Assembly (NCBI GenBank): GCA_946811695.1
Contig: OX328124.1
Span: 55,434,603 to 55,498,602, forward strand
DNA: 64,000 nt
Direction: 5' to 3'
Source: Gonocerus acuteangulatus
Taxonomy: Eukaryota > Arthropoda > Insecta > Hemiptera > Coreidae
Shown: positions 1 to 9,916 of the stretch, in pieces
Layout: each line of letters starts with the position of its first letter
Numbering within the stretch: position 1 is the first letter of the stretch
Position numbers and translations under genes: made by a program
The notes under the pieces: generated by a model
Told to the model about the DNA's origin: nothing
The model's database searches: none
Seen by the model: only the letters and a program-made list of their open reading frames with translations

Positions 1-78
1 TCCAATGACATCCCAGATAATCCTCCTCGACGCCTTCGCCGCCATTGGCCACGAGGCAATTTACTACTGGTTAATTAG
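1..78 (+). pseudogene. Possible 3' end of a coding region, cut by the window start
   Basis: Frame 1 is open from the first base to a TAG at 76-78 and reads a short basic, proline/arginine-rich tail (NPPRRLRRHWPRG). It is followed by AT-rich DNA with AATAAA near 263 and an A-rich stretch, so this could be the C-terminus and 3' UTR of a retroelement or a host gene. Twenty-five codons are too few to assign a family; the open frame could be chance. Confidence 0.25.
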
Positions 79-299
79 CCGATCTATAATAAGTAAATAT
101 TGTAAATAATGTATATAGTTTAAAAAAGAGATCAAAATAAGAAATACCATAACTTTTATTGGGAGTAAATGTCTGCCTTCTCCCCTCATCTTATTCACTG
201 TGTTTTATGTATAGTTTGACCATATTTACTTATTGTACATAACTGTACAGATTGTAAATTATCAATAAAGATCAATTTTTTACAAAAAAACAAAAACTC

Positions 300-436
300 C
301 CTTCCCCCCCCCTTTCTCACTCTCTCCCTCTACCCCCCTTTCCTCCCTCCCACCCACCCCCCTATCTCTTTGCCTTCGCTCTCTCTCACCCCCCCTGTCT
401 TTTTGCCTTCGCTCTCTCTCACCCCCTCTCGAACAT
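300..436. repeat. Polypyrimidine (C/T) tract
   Basis: About 135 bases are almost only C and T on the plus strand, with repeated CTCTCTCTCACCCCC and TTTGCCTTCGCTC words. It is simple-sequence DNA; no gene is seen in it. Confidence 0.85.
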
Positions 437-639
437 GTTTCTTTTATAAAAGTTGTGGTCCATTTATTTGTATATGAACTTCATATAAACGATTTTTGGG
501 CAAATTCAACTATTTTTCCGGTATTTAGGAGAAAAAAAACAAAAAGTAATATATTTTCGTGGTTTTTATGTTGGATAACTCGGTTCTCGGTTTTATTATA
601 TTCATACTTATATGTACAAATTAAAAAAAAAAAAAAAGT

Positions 640-822
640 GTTTAGAGCCTTCTGCTGAAATTCAGGAACATAAATACACTTTAGGTCACCTGACAAAGCC
701 ATGTAATTTTCTGTATATTATATAGTCTTCTTTTTCGTACATCGCAAGGCCACTGCGCATTCGCGAACACCAGCGGAGACTTTTTTGTAACGGTTTTTTT
801 CCAGTTTAGTCACCGCTAAAGC
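640..822 (-). mobile_element. Short copy of an inverted-repeat element (MITE-like), also at 8.7-9.4 kb
   Basis: One end reads CATAAATACACTTTAGGTCACC (669-690) and the other holds GTCACCGCTAAAGCATATTTATG near 810-832, an imperfect inverted repeat. The same ends, including the outer word TTTAGAGCCTT, recur in opposite orientation at 8742-9372. This copy holds one internal unit (CACTGCGCATTCGCGAACACC); the other holds several. No coding capacity and no convincing target duplication were found, so the superfamily is open. Confidence 0.55.
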
Positions 823-1271
823 ATATTTATGCTAAAAACATCTCCCACCCCGCCTTTTGGAAGGTACAATGTTTTTATTGATTGGACTATTAGCTGATTC
901 CCAACTATTACTTGACTTCTCATTTTCACGTTAGTTGCCCTCCCCGACTTGCTTGTTCTGTTTTTTGGCAAGATTACAACTAGGGATGGGCAAAAGCGCT
1001 TACCTCGAAGCGCGGCTCTGAGCGCTCCGCTCACTAAAAAGAACGGTACTTTTACACGGATCACTTGCTCTTTTTGGCTCTTTTGCAATGTATGCAATGT
1101 AAGGGAGAGCAATGCTAGGAAAACCGTTGTTTGTTTGCCTTGTTTCAGATGTTTGAACATCACACATCTGACTGTTGATAAATCCTCAAAAACCAACTCA
1201 AGAATATTATTAGACTGAAACAATAGTACATTTTATATAGAACATTTCAAGGACAGTGTATAGTTAAAATT

Positions 1272-1715
1272 CATAAGCCTAACGGTGACAGTACATAATG
1301 AATAATGTATAACTTTATATAATGGAAAATCTAATTAAAGTTACAAACTAAACATATATTTAAATTATAACTGTCATAAACTCATAAGCCTAACGGTGAC
1401 AGTACATAATGAATAATGTATAACTTTATATAATGGAAAATCTAATTAAAGTTACAAACTAAACATATATTTAAATTATAACTGTCATAAATTCATAAGC
1501 CTAACGGTGACAGTACATAATGAATAATGTATAACTTTATATAATGGAAAATCTAATTAAAGTTACAAACTAAACATATATTTAAATTATAACTGTCATA
1601 AATTCATAAGCCTAACGGTGACAGTACATAATGAATAATGTATAACTTTATATAATGGAAAATCTAATTAAAGTTACAAACTAAACATATATTTAAATTA
1701 TAACTGTCATAAACT
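1272..1715. repeat. Tandem array, four copies of a 111-bp unit
   Basis: The phrase CATAAGCCTAACGGTGACAG starts at 1272, 1383, 1494 and 1605, an exact 111-base period; a fifth unit begins at 1716 and diverges at once. Units differ at only a few positions (such as attcat/ctcat), so the amplification is recent or homogenised. Units are AT-rich and non-coding. Confidence 0.95.
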
Positions 1716-1800
1716 CATAAGAACCTTCGACAGAGTATAATTAAGGTCCTATAAACTTAAGGGTGACTGACTGATAAATGAAGTTTGAAAATGAAGATAC

Positions 1801-1862
1801 CTTAAATCCTATTATTTATTTAAATTTTAATGTCCATTATAATTAACTCAGAATTTTAGGAC
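1801..1862 (-). repeat. 3' tail of tRNA-derived SINE family 3
   Basis: Read on the minus strand it matches the tail of the SINEs at 23.26-23.48, 33.41 and 41.47 kb: TCCTAAAATTCTGAGTTAAT, then a GGAC(A/G)TTAAAATTTAAATAAATA end. Only the tail is present, without the tRNA-like head. Confidence 0.6.
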
Positions 1863-2130
1863 CCGAGAGCGAGACTGGATACGGATCTTTGGCTCTTTCG
1901 ATCCCAAAAGATTCGTTTAGGTAGTGCGGATGCCAGCCGAGAATGAATATGGATCCGCCTCTTCCGAACTCTACCAAACACTGCCGAAAACTCCCGATCC
2001 CTACTGACTACCGAAGACTCCCGATCTCTACCGACTACCGATCTCAGGAGAACCGCCGCTCTTTTTTACTAAGCCACGGCTCACTCGCTCTTCTGAAAGA
2101 ACCGACTCAAAGATATTATTATTATATTAT

Positions 2131-2206
2131 AATATAATAATATACTATAAAATATCATATACTATAATAATATAGTATATGATATTTTATAGTATATTAT
2201 TATATT
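2131..2206. repeat. Perfect AT palindrome, 36-nt arms
   Basis: Arms 2131-2166 and 2171-2206 are exact reverse complements around a 4-base loop. They are entirely A/T except for one C or G per ten or so bases (TACTATAAAATATCATATAC and its complement). It can form a cruciform or long hairpin. Confidence 0.95.
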
Positions 2207-2209
2207 TGA

Positions 2210-2249
2210 GAGTGATATTTTCTCTCCTCAAGGAGAGAAAATATCACTC
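2210..2249. repeat. Perfect palindrome, 18-nt arms, followed by a third partial arm
   Basis: GAGTGATATTTTCTCTCC at 2210-2227 is mirrored at 2232-2249 around TCAA. A third copy of the arm (GGAGTGGATATTTTCTCTCC) follows at about 2253-2273. It begins four bases after the larger AT palindrome, giving a chain of hairpins. Confidence 0.95.
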
Positions 2250-2479
2250 CTTGGAGTGGATATTTTCTCTCCTCAAGTTATCATTGCCTACGTCTCATTC
2301 TCCATTCCTCCCGGTTGGTTCCGGGGGATGCAAGGGGGGATGGTGAAAGATAGGAGAAAAAAAAAAAGAAAAAAAGTTCCACTTTAATTGTCCATTACTG
2401 TGCCAGGTTTCTCTCATTATTGGTGCAACCAGAAATACTATACCCAAATAATTATATGTAAAATAAATACATCTCACTT

Positions 2480-3250
2480 TTCAACATCCTCTGTTTATGA
2501 TATGTTTATTATGCGATTATTCGCTTTTTTTCTTAGTGTACATAGTTGTTTTAATATATAATGATTCATGTTTCCTGGCGTAGGAAATCCAATGAAACAA
2601 TTTTGTAGACTTATCTATAAATTTTAAAGGAAATGTGTATACGACTAGTTTTCCTAACTAATTTTTGACTTCGGTACTCGACTAATTAAGGTAAAAATTG
2701 TCCCAAACCTTTATAGTGCCTATAGTCACACGTTTCTTTAACATTTAATTGCTGTAGTGTTTAAATTACTCGCAAAGTATTAATTTCATAATGATTTCGC
2801 GATAGAATATCTGGCGCTATTTTGAACTTATTTATAATACCTAAGTTATTCATAGGGAATTTGTACATTTTGCTTATATTGTGCTCTATGCTTCCATAAT
2901 TTAAGAAGCGAATTAATCTCCAATATGAACTTCCACAATTTAAGTTAATTTGAAGTTAACTAACATTTAAATTTGGATTTTAAATTAAATGAATTTTAAA
3001 CTCATCTTGATCATTTGAAATTTTGCATATACTAGATAGATATACTCAGGGCCCCTATCTTATTTTTGAGGGGAAAGCAACTCGACCTAAAAGATCTATT
3101 GTGCCCCTGACCTGTGCATATACTATGTTTATAAATTATAAAAATTTTCCTAATTAGCATAGTTTGTGTATTTACTGGTTTGATGTTTCTAGACGAAATT
3201 CACATTTAACCCAGTGAATTTTTAGAATTATACTGAATCAAACAATAGTA
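2480..3250. other. AT-rich intergenic DNA with one repeat fragment
   Basis: No gene is seen. About 2573-2690 weakly matches the core of the TTAGCGCGGTTCC-ended repeat family (TAGGAAATCCAATGAAAC, then GTTTTCCTAACTAATTTTTG), in plus orientation and heavily decayed. Confidence 0.4.
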
Positions 3251-3262
3251 GATTTTCAAATT

Positions 3263-3268
3263 TTTATT
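3263..3268 (-). terminator. Polyadenylation signal of cuticle gene 1
   Basis: AATAAA on the minus strand (TTTATT on plus), about 40 bases after the TAA stop of the RR-2 gene: the expected position and spacing. Confidence 0.6.
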
Positions 3269-3306
3269 TTGACAATAAATAAATAGTTATCATGTTTGTG
3301 CAAAAC

Positions 3307-3990
3307 TTAGTGGTAAAGAGCGTGTCCATAAGCGACTGGGGCATGGGCGACAGCGAGAGGTGCAGCATAACGAGCAACTGGGGCAGCTACGGCAAGAGGA
3401 GCAGCGACTTTAGCTACAGCAGGGGCAGCGTGGACTCCAGCATCCTTGTGGACGACGGCGTTGAATCCGTTGACTGGATCAGCGGTGTATTCGACGGTCC
3501 TCCTGGAACCATCGGGTTCGATGAGAGAGTAGCTTCCCTGGACAACATCTCCGTCACGGGTCTCGTGCTGGTTCTTGGAGTCTCCGGTAAGAGCGTCCTG
3601 GATGTCATAAGCGTAGCTGTACTGTGGGTGTGGGTCGTACTCGTCGACGGCGGCGTGGGCTACGGCGACTGGAGCAGCAACTCGGGCGACGGGAGCATGG
3701 GCAACAGCGAGAGGTGCAGCGTATGCCCTGGCGGCGAGTGGAGCGGCGTAGGTGGCGTAGGGAGAGGCATAAGCCCTAGCGGCGATGGGTGCACCTGGAG
3801 CTAGTACTGCTGGGGCGCCGATCACACCAGCCCTAGCGACTGCTACCATAGCGGCGAGGATGACGACCTGAAATATAATATTTTCTTTACTACAATTCAC
3901 TAGTTATTTTCATATGTGATACCTCATTAGAAAAATAAATATTATAACCCTCAGTAGCTGTATCCGTATATTTACCTTGTTGAAAGCCAT
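3307..3990 (-). CDS. Cuticular protein, RR-2 chitin-binding (CPR family), gene 1
   Basis: The predicted 191-residue protein is spliced from exon 1 (3990-3976, MAFNK, donor GTAAAT) and exon 2 (3867-3307, acceptor TTTCAG, stop TAA); the intron is 108 bases, phase 0. Residues 1-18 form a signal peptide ending AVARA. Residues 19-80 are Ala/Pro/Val repeats with AAP and AHAPVA motifs. Residues 81-147 are a full RR-2 Rebers-Riddiford consensus from [13 protein letters not shown] through [20 protein letters not shown] to GFNAVVHKD, including the aromatic positions that contact chitin. The C-terminus returns to AAPLAVA repeats and ends YGHALYH. In this family RR-2 proteins are secreted by epidermis and bind chitin in hard cuticle. 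The short first exon that interrupts the signal peptide is usual for insect CPR genes. An in-frame start 11 codons upstream of the acceptor exists but would retain intron, so I chose the MAFNK start. It is a close paralogue of the gene at 25.5-26.2 kb. Confidence 0.93.
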
Positions 3991-4032
3991 GACTGATCTT
4001 GTGGAACTGTATCGAGAACTGGTCCTCGCCCG

Positions 4033-4040
4033 TATTTATA
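4033..4040 (-). promoter_or_regulatory. TATA box of cuticle gene 1
   Basis: TATAAATA on the minus strand, about 43 bases upstream of the ATG. With a start site roughly 30 bases downstream, the 5' UTR would be very short, and ACAGTT on the minus strand near 4005-4010 could be the initiator. TATA promoters are common in highly expressed cuticle genes. Confidence 0.65.
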
Positions 4041-4049
4041 CTGCATCTA

Positions 4050-5270
4050 GGGCAATCCCCCTTCTCCAATTCGCCAATATCCGACCTTCAGGCCGAAAGG
4101 TTATTTGCATGAATTTATTATTTTATTTTTCTGTAATTTTATATTTTCGATTCCTCACAATTTGTTGGCGATATTAAATCCTATCCCTGGATAATAGTTA
4201 ATTTTATACATTTGAGAATCGACGTTAACCATTTTAGGTGAAATTTATCTAAGTTTGAAAATGTATTTATCTCTACTATGTTTTCTATATTTAAAGCTTA
4301 ACTATATATCTGCTGCAGATTATAATGAATAAAGGATTATCTTTAAAAATAAAGAGTCAGTACTGTCTGCGCACAATACTTTTCACTATCCTACAATTAT
4401 ATTGCTTTGTTTGGATGGATTACCTCTGAGTTATTCCTTAATTACAAGTACTTTGGTATAACAACCATTTTGACTGACTACTATCTTAACAGCAGCTTGA
4501 TTGTAGAGCTTAAAACTATTGTATAGCTAAGAGTAATGTAACCGATATTTTGGAAGATGGACCAATATACCTCTGTTGAAGAACGTTCATTAAAATGTTA
4601 ATCTACTTACACACTGTTTTTTTGAGTTGGCTTTACCGGTTTAAGAAGTAATCATGCCACGTCAGGAATAAATAGTGTTTGTTCTCTTGTCTGCAAAACT
4701 AGTGAAACACTTATTGTACAATATTGCTATGTTTAGGTTACAATTAGTTTCAGTGGCTCTTACATATGTATCTCAAGAAAATCGGTACATATTATAAGTG
4801 TTTAATAATACATAACTGTGCCGACTAAGAGTAGCCCATACCCAACTGATTCGCTCATACCTTAAGACGCGACAGTTCACACCAACTTTAGAACAACTCT
4901 TACTATTAAACACATTCTGATCAAATAAAATAAAATGTTCATGGTGCATATTACTTCTATTTAATCGTCATATTTACGAGCAACTCTATTAACTAAATAA
5001 TGTGCAACTAGTTAAAAGCAGTTTTAATTATTGATTTTCCGCCAACTTATAGAATCAAATACTAATACTATGATAGCCTAATTCTACTGCAGGTTCTTGC
5101 GGCTCAAGGACCTTTAGAAGGGACTAATGCTCTGGTCTGAACATAGTTTAACCCTTTTCCTGGTAAAGTGTCACACATGACACCTTGACTTTAGCAATGT
5201 TCTCATGAATGAGGACAATTATTTTTCTCTTTCCCCATCTCACAGGGGAATACAGTTAGTAGAATTTTGT
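4050..5270. other. Upstream region of cuticle gene 1; no gene recognised
   Basis: AT-rich DNA without supportable reading frames. It should hold the upstream control sequences of the cuticle gene, but I recognise no specific enhancer or operator site. Confidence 0.4.
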
Positions 5271-5284
5271 GGCAGTTGGAACCA

Positions 5285-5385
5285 ACCAATACTTCCTAAT
5301 ACCACCTTCTACATACTTCCTAATACCACCTTCTATAACCTTCCTAATACCACCTTCTATTTCCTTCTTAATACTACCGAGAAAG
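5285..5385 (+). repeat. 24-bp minisatellite, four units
   Basis: CTTCCTAATACCACCTTCTA recurs every 24 bases about four times, with the last unit degraded (CTTCTTAATACTACC). The same monomer builds the roughly 20-unit array at 59.12-59.58 kb directly before an R1-like LINE. The short open frame across it (ILPNTTFY repeats) follows from a period divisible by three; I do not think it is a gene. Confidence 0.9.
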
Positions 5386-5809
5386 GAATCAATGCTCCGC
5401 CCTGAACTTAAGGGTTATTAGTCGTAGTTAAAACAAAACTTCATAAAAATGTTTTTTTTTGGACAATATCCAGCACAGAAAATGAAGTTAAATTTATTGT
5501 GAACGGAGATTCTCAGTAATAACATTGCTTAAATTAGGGGGTGAAACAATTCGGCAATTAGTTGAAGCGGACAATGCTCCAAGCCTATTCCACGAAAGTA
5601 GAGTCACTAATAAACAAGCCCAGATGTCGTGACTTCATTAATAACACTGGCACTCGCTACATTTCATCACGAGCTTGACTAATAGATAATGCAACGTGAA
5701 TAAGATATACCTCTTATTATTAGCTGTAAACGTGATCGGTTTAGTCTGAGGTAGCAGTTAAATTATCTTATAAGGTGATATTATAAACTGTTTAAGGTTT
5801 GTTCAATGA

Positions 5810-6123
5810 AACATCCAGGGCCTCCGTTAGGGAGAGGGGCACAGAGGACATATGGTCAGAGGACCGTGGTCTCAGGGGGCCCGGCGTCATTTTTTTACTC
5901 CCATTATTTGAAATAACAAAATTACATACCTAAGTGTAGTTCACATAATTATTACTGAGAACAACCAATGAAAAATTTTCTAAATTCTCTACCTATTTCT
6001 AATATATAAACTAAATTTAAACATTGTCAGTCCACAAATTTGTTGCCCTAGGAAATGACAATGTACCTAAGACAATACTTAAATTTTCCACTAAATTTTC
6101 AATTTCAAATTTATTTGGTTCTC

Positions 6124-6175
<52 letters not shown>

Positions 6176-6300
6176 GTTTTAAATAATTCCATTAATGATT
6201 TTAGTAATGTTAATGGGGAGGGGGGGGGGGGTTAAGGGGCCCGAGTAGTTATTTGGCCAGGGGACCGTGTTTCCTCTTGGAGGCAGTAGAAAACGTTTTT
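5810..6300. other. Unclassified repeat-like segment with poly(A) and poly(G) runs
   Basis: GC-rich ends (CAGGGCCTCCGTTAGG near 5817; GGGGCCCGAGTAG near 6236) flank AT-rich DNA, a pure A-run at 6127-6172 and a G-run near 6220-6230. The words GAGGACCGTG and GGGGACCGTG occur at both ends in the same direction. It may be an old transposon, but no matching termini or target duplication were found. Confidence 0.35.
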
Positions 6301-6309
6301 AACAATTAT

Positions 6310-7140
6310 AATTACTGAGGATTAAAAAAAATTCAGTTCATTTTCATTAAGTCTGATATAAGTGAATCATCCCAATATAAATACTGACAACAGAATATAC
6401 TGACAAAGAGAATTAATTGACTGAAACTAATTCCTTTGAATCTTTGTGCACAGTTTTCCCCACCTTCATATAGATTATTCTATTGAAATTTTTGTATAGG
6501 CCTTTGTTCTGGGCTATTTATTTATCATTGGGATGGAGAGTCTCCATTTACTACGATTTTTCATTGGTCTTAGAAAACTGTTCTCATCTTTTTTAAATTT
6601 CTTACCTACGAATGTAACCAATTTTTTTTTAATTCTTAGTTTTAAGGACTCCACCCAGAACAAGTGAGAATTTCAAGACAGTCCGACGTTTGTGAATGCA
6701 AATAATCTAATTTTCTCAGGTTTTATCACAAATGATTGAAGATATCACATAGAAAATGGTTTCATTCACCCCACGCCATAAAGCCAAAGAACGCGAAGCC
6801 GTTAACGGCAGGATTTTATTCGAGTTTACTGAATTAACAGCTCTTAGGTTGTTCGAATCAGTTAGATTTTGAACTTGACGTTTTCTTTTAGACGGAGTAT
6901 TTTTGAAAAAATCATAAAAATCGGATCACTATTACTGTGGGTAGAGACAAAAATATATAGAAATATGTTTTGTATTACTGCCATTTTATCACTTATAGTT
7001 AGAGATTTCTTATACCTCTAAATGGCGAAATCGAATCAACCTCGTAAGCGAATTTCTTCCTATAGTGTCAGAGAAAAGTCACTAAAATGCATATGTGTTT
7101 GTACATAACATTTGGACCATAAAACAACGGTGTTCATGAA
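6310..7140. other. AT-rich intergenic DNA; nothing recognised
   Basis: No open frame with recognisable content, no RNA gene and no clear repeat. Confidence 0.4.
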
Positions 7141-7150
7141 ATAGCAAATT

Positions 7151-7987
7151 AATCATTCATTATGAATGCATAGCTGAAACCCATGTAAATGCGTTGGCAA
7201 AAACGCTCTCTTTCATCGCGATGAAATATATGACATTGAATACTTTTTATTTAATTAATGTGCCACATGATATTTCAGAAACACTTTTGTAGCTAATGTA
7301 GATGGTTTATTAATTAATCATTCATTATGAATGCAGGCATAGCTGAAACCCATGTAAATGCGTTGGCAAAAACGCTCTCTTTCATCGCGATGAAATATAT
7401 GACATTGAATACTTTTTATTTAATTAATGTGCCACATGATATTTCAGAAACACTTTTGTAGCTAATGTAGATGGTTTATTAATTAATCATTCATTATGAA
7501 TACAGGCATAGCTGAAACCCATGTAAATGCGTTGGCAAAAACGCTCTCTTTCATCGCGATGAAATATATGACATTGAATACTTTTTATTTAATTAATGTG
7601 CCACATGATATTTCAGAAACACTTTTGTAGCTAATGTAGATGGTTTATTAATTAATCATTCATTATGAATACAGGCATAGCTGAAACCCATGTAAATGCG
7701 TTGGCAAAAACGCTCTCTTTCATCGCGATGAAATATATGACATTGAATACTTTTTATTTAATTAATGTGCCACATGACATTTCAGAAACACTTTTGTAGC
7801 TAATGTAGATGGTTTATTAATTAATCATTCATTATGAATGCATAGCTGAAACCCATGTAAATGCGTTGGCAAAAACGCTCTCTTTCATCACGATGAAATA
7901 TATGACATTGAATACTTTTTATTTAATTAATGTGCCACATGATATTTCAGAAACACTTTTGTAGCTAATGTAGATGGTTTATTAATT
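7151..7987. repeat. Tandem array, five units of 165-169 bp
   Basis: AATCATTCATTATGAAT starts at 7151, 7316, 7485, 7654 and 7823, giving unit lengths 165, 169, 169, 169 and 165. The difference is one 4-base indel (GCATAGC against GCAGGCATAGC). Units are otherwise nearly identical, with single changes (tCGCGATG/TCACGATG, ATGATAT/ATGACAT). Each has an inverted-repeat-rich segment TTAATTAATCATTCATTATGAA. The size is in the range of insect satellite monomers. Confidence 0.95.
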
Positions 7988-7994
7988 AATTATT

Positions 7995-8740
7995 AAAAAC
8001 ATAAACGACTTTAATACATGGATACGATGGTTACTTTTTCCATTGATCAAAGTATCCAATATTATTTTCAGGTAACTGCTTTTCGGATTATGAGCACGTG
8101 TGTGATTGGGTTTTTGTAAGCGGGTGTGAATGTGTGTTTTTGTGCGTGCGCCCTTGTTCTATTTTTATTTTGCGTGAAGAAGAAAACCCTGACTTCCAAC
8201 CAGGGTCAAATATCCTGGATAGAATCTCATTATAGACTGCCTGATTCTGGCCATGGTTCTTATTATTAATGCAATTTTCCTACAAGCATTTTCATTATTT
8301 GCATTTTTTCATAGAAATATATCGACGGTCACAGGGAATAAGTCAGAAAATAAGAAAAATTAGTTAAGTGCACTATGATTATCTCATACGGCTCATAGTG
8401 AAAAAAAAATCGCTAACTCACAGCCATGCTTGTTTCCGGCTCATGAAAATGTGGGTTTCTTGGGATCTCGTAAAGAGCGTCATTTCTCAGTCAATTAATT
8501 CTTAACCCATTCGAGACCGCAGCACTTTGCGCGAATCTGGCAGTGATATAGAGAAATATATGAAATAAATGTAAGTAATGGGCCATTTAGACATTTTATT
8601 CTATCTCAGGTTTATGTCCTAAATAGAGATAGAAAATGGACCTTTAAATGTATTGAGCCTAGGTCATTTAGTTATTAATAAGGCTTCGCAACAATGGCGA
8701 ATCGCCTGAGAGGCGAGGAGAAAAATAAACTATTTTATTT
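7995..8740. other. Intergenic DNA; GT-rich patch and a shared repeat fragment
   Basis: About 8095-8160 is GT-rich. At about 8677-8712 AATAAGGCTTCGCAAC and GGCGAATCGCCTGA also occur, inverted, at about 43497-43535. No gene is seen. Confidence 0.4.
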
Positions 8741-8741
8741 T

Positions 8742-9372
8742 AGCTTTAGCGGTGACTAAACTGGAAAAAACGTTACAAAAAAGTTTCCGCTGGCATTCGC
8801 CACTGGCGTTCGCACTTGCTTAGTGGCGTGCGGGCATGCACAGTGGCCATGTAAGAAAAAGAAGACTGCAAGTGTCACAACAAAGTGACAGCTGGCGTTC
8901 GCCCATGCGCAGTGGCGAGGCCATGTACGAAAAACAAGACTGCATGTGTCACAAAAAAAGTTTTCGCTGGCGTTCGCGCATGGAAAGTGGTGTTCGCTCA
9001 TGCGCAGAGACTTTCGCGCATGCGCACTGGCCATGTAAGAAAAATATGACTGTATGTTATAGAGTATATTACATAGGATTATCGGGTGGGCCTAGCGCTG
9101 CAAAAAAGTGTCACAAGAAGATCTCCGCCGGCGTGCGCGGTGGCCATGTACGAAAATGAAGACTATATGTTATAAAGCACGTTACAAAGGTTTGTCCGGT
9201 GGACCTAGGCGTTCCAAAAAGGAGTCACAAAAAAGTGTCCACTGGCGTTCAAGCATGCACAGTGGCCTTGTACGAAAAAGAAGACTGTATGTTATAGAGT
9301 ACATTACATAGGTTTGTGGGGTGGACCTAAAGCATATTTATGTTCCTGAATTTGAGCACAAGGCTCTAAACG
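8742..9372 (+). mobile_element. Inverted-repeat element with internal tandem units (MITE-like)
   Basis: One end is CTTTAGCGGTGACTAAACTGG (from 8744); the other is GGTGGACCTAAAGCATATTTATG (9320-9342) followed by the shared outer block ending GGCTCTAAACG. Between them, units built from AAAAAAGT, CGCTGGCGTTCGC, CATGCGCAGTGGC, CATGTACGAAAAAGAAGACT and TGTTATAGAGTATATTACAT repeat about five times with variable parts. The open frames here only follow the repeats. It belongs to the same family as 640-822, which has a single unit. Confidence 0.6.
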
Positions 9373-9903
9373 AAATAAAATTTTTTTTTAAATTTTAAGA
9401 ATTATGTTATTTGTTTTAATTCTTTATTATAACAGAATAGAAATCTCAAAAACAAAAATAATAAAATATACATCCCTGTCAACATTTCAAAAAGGACCAA
9501 AATTATGTACAATTGCCTGAATTTTCAAGAGTAATAAGTGATATAGTTTACGATATATTAACACGTATATCTACTATATATTTGTCAAATACCACTCACT
9601 CACTGATTGACTGACTGACTCACTGACCTATCATCGCCCAGCCCAAACCACTCGACAGAAAATTTTGAAATTTTGTATGGACACTCCCTATAGAACGTAG
9701 ACACTCGCTACGAAAGGATTTTTTGATATTCGAATTTTTAAGTATTTTTAGAGGGGTTTAAAGTTTTAGTTCGTTAGAGCATGCACGCCTAGGTTGCTAG
9801 GACGATAACAGAACAGCTGTTATCGTACTGTATCTATTTCATAGTATTATTTTTAATTGAGGTTAATTTACACTATGATGACAGACCTTGAATTACTAGA
9901 AAT

Positions 9904-9916
9904 GAAGTGTGATTTT
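9904..9916. repeat. Target-site duplication, left copy (GAAGTGTGATTTT)
   Basis: Identical to 11678-11690; brackets the LINE insertion. Confidence 0.85.

Larger units (their letters stand above)
972..2118. mobile_element. Possible decayed non-autonomous hAT-like element
   Basis: CTAGGGATGGGCAAAAGCGC at about 979-998 resembles the usual hAT terminus (CAGGGATGGGCAAA), followed by alternating GAGC/CTCTTTT words typical of subterminal hAT repeats. Similar words (GGCTCACTCGCTCTTCTGAAAG) recur near 2080-2100. The second terminus is not clear and no 8-bp duplication was found, so this is a weak call based on word composition. The 111-bp array at 1272-1715 lies inside. Confidence 0.25.

Noticed and set aside
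3292..3804. Long plus-strand open frame (170 codons) across cuticle gene 1
   Set aside because: It is antisense to the RR-2 exon; the Gly/Ser/Val-rich product is the mirror of GC-rich Ala/Pro codons. The same artefact appears at 25474-26130.
5205..5405. Small gene with ILPNTTFY repeats
   Set aside because: A 24-bp minisatellite is open in all units by its period alone; no start context, signal or conserved flank.
8756..9311. Overlapping open frames with His/Ala/Cys-rich repeats
   Set aside because: They follow the tandem units of the inverted-repeat element and lie on both strands.
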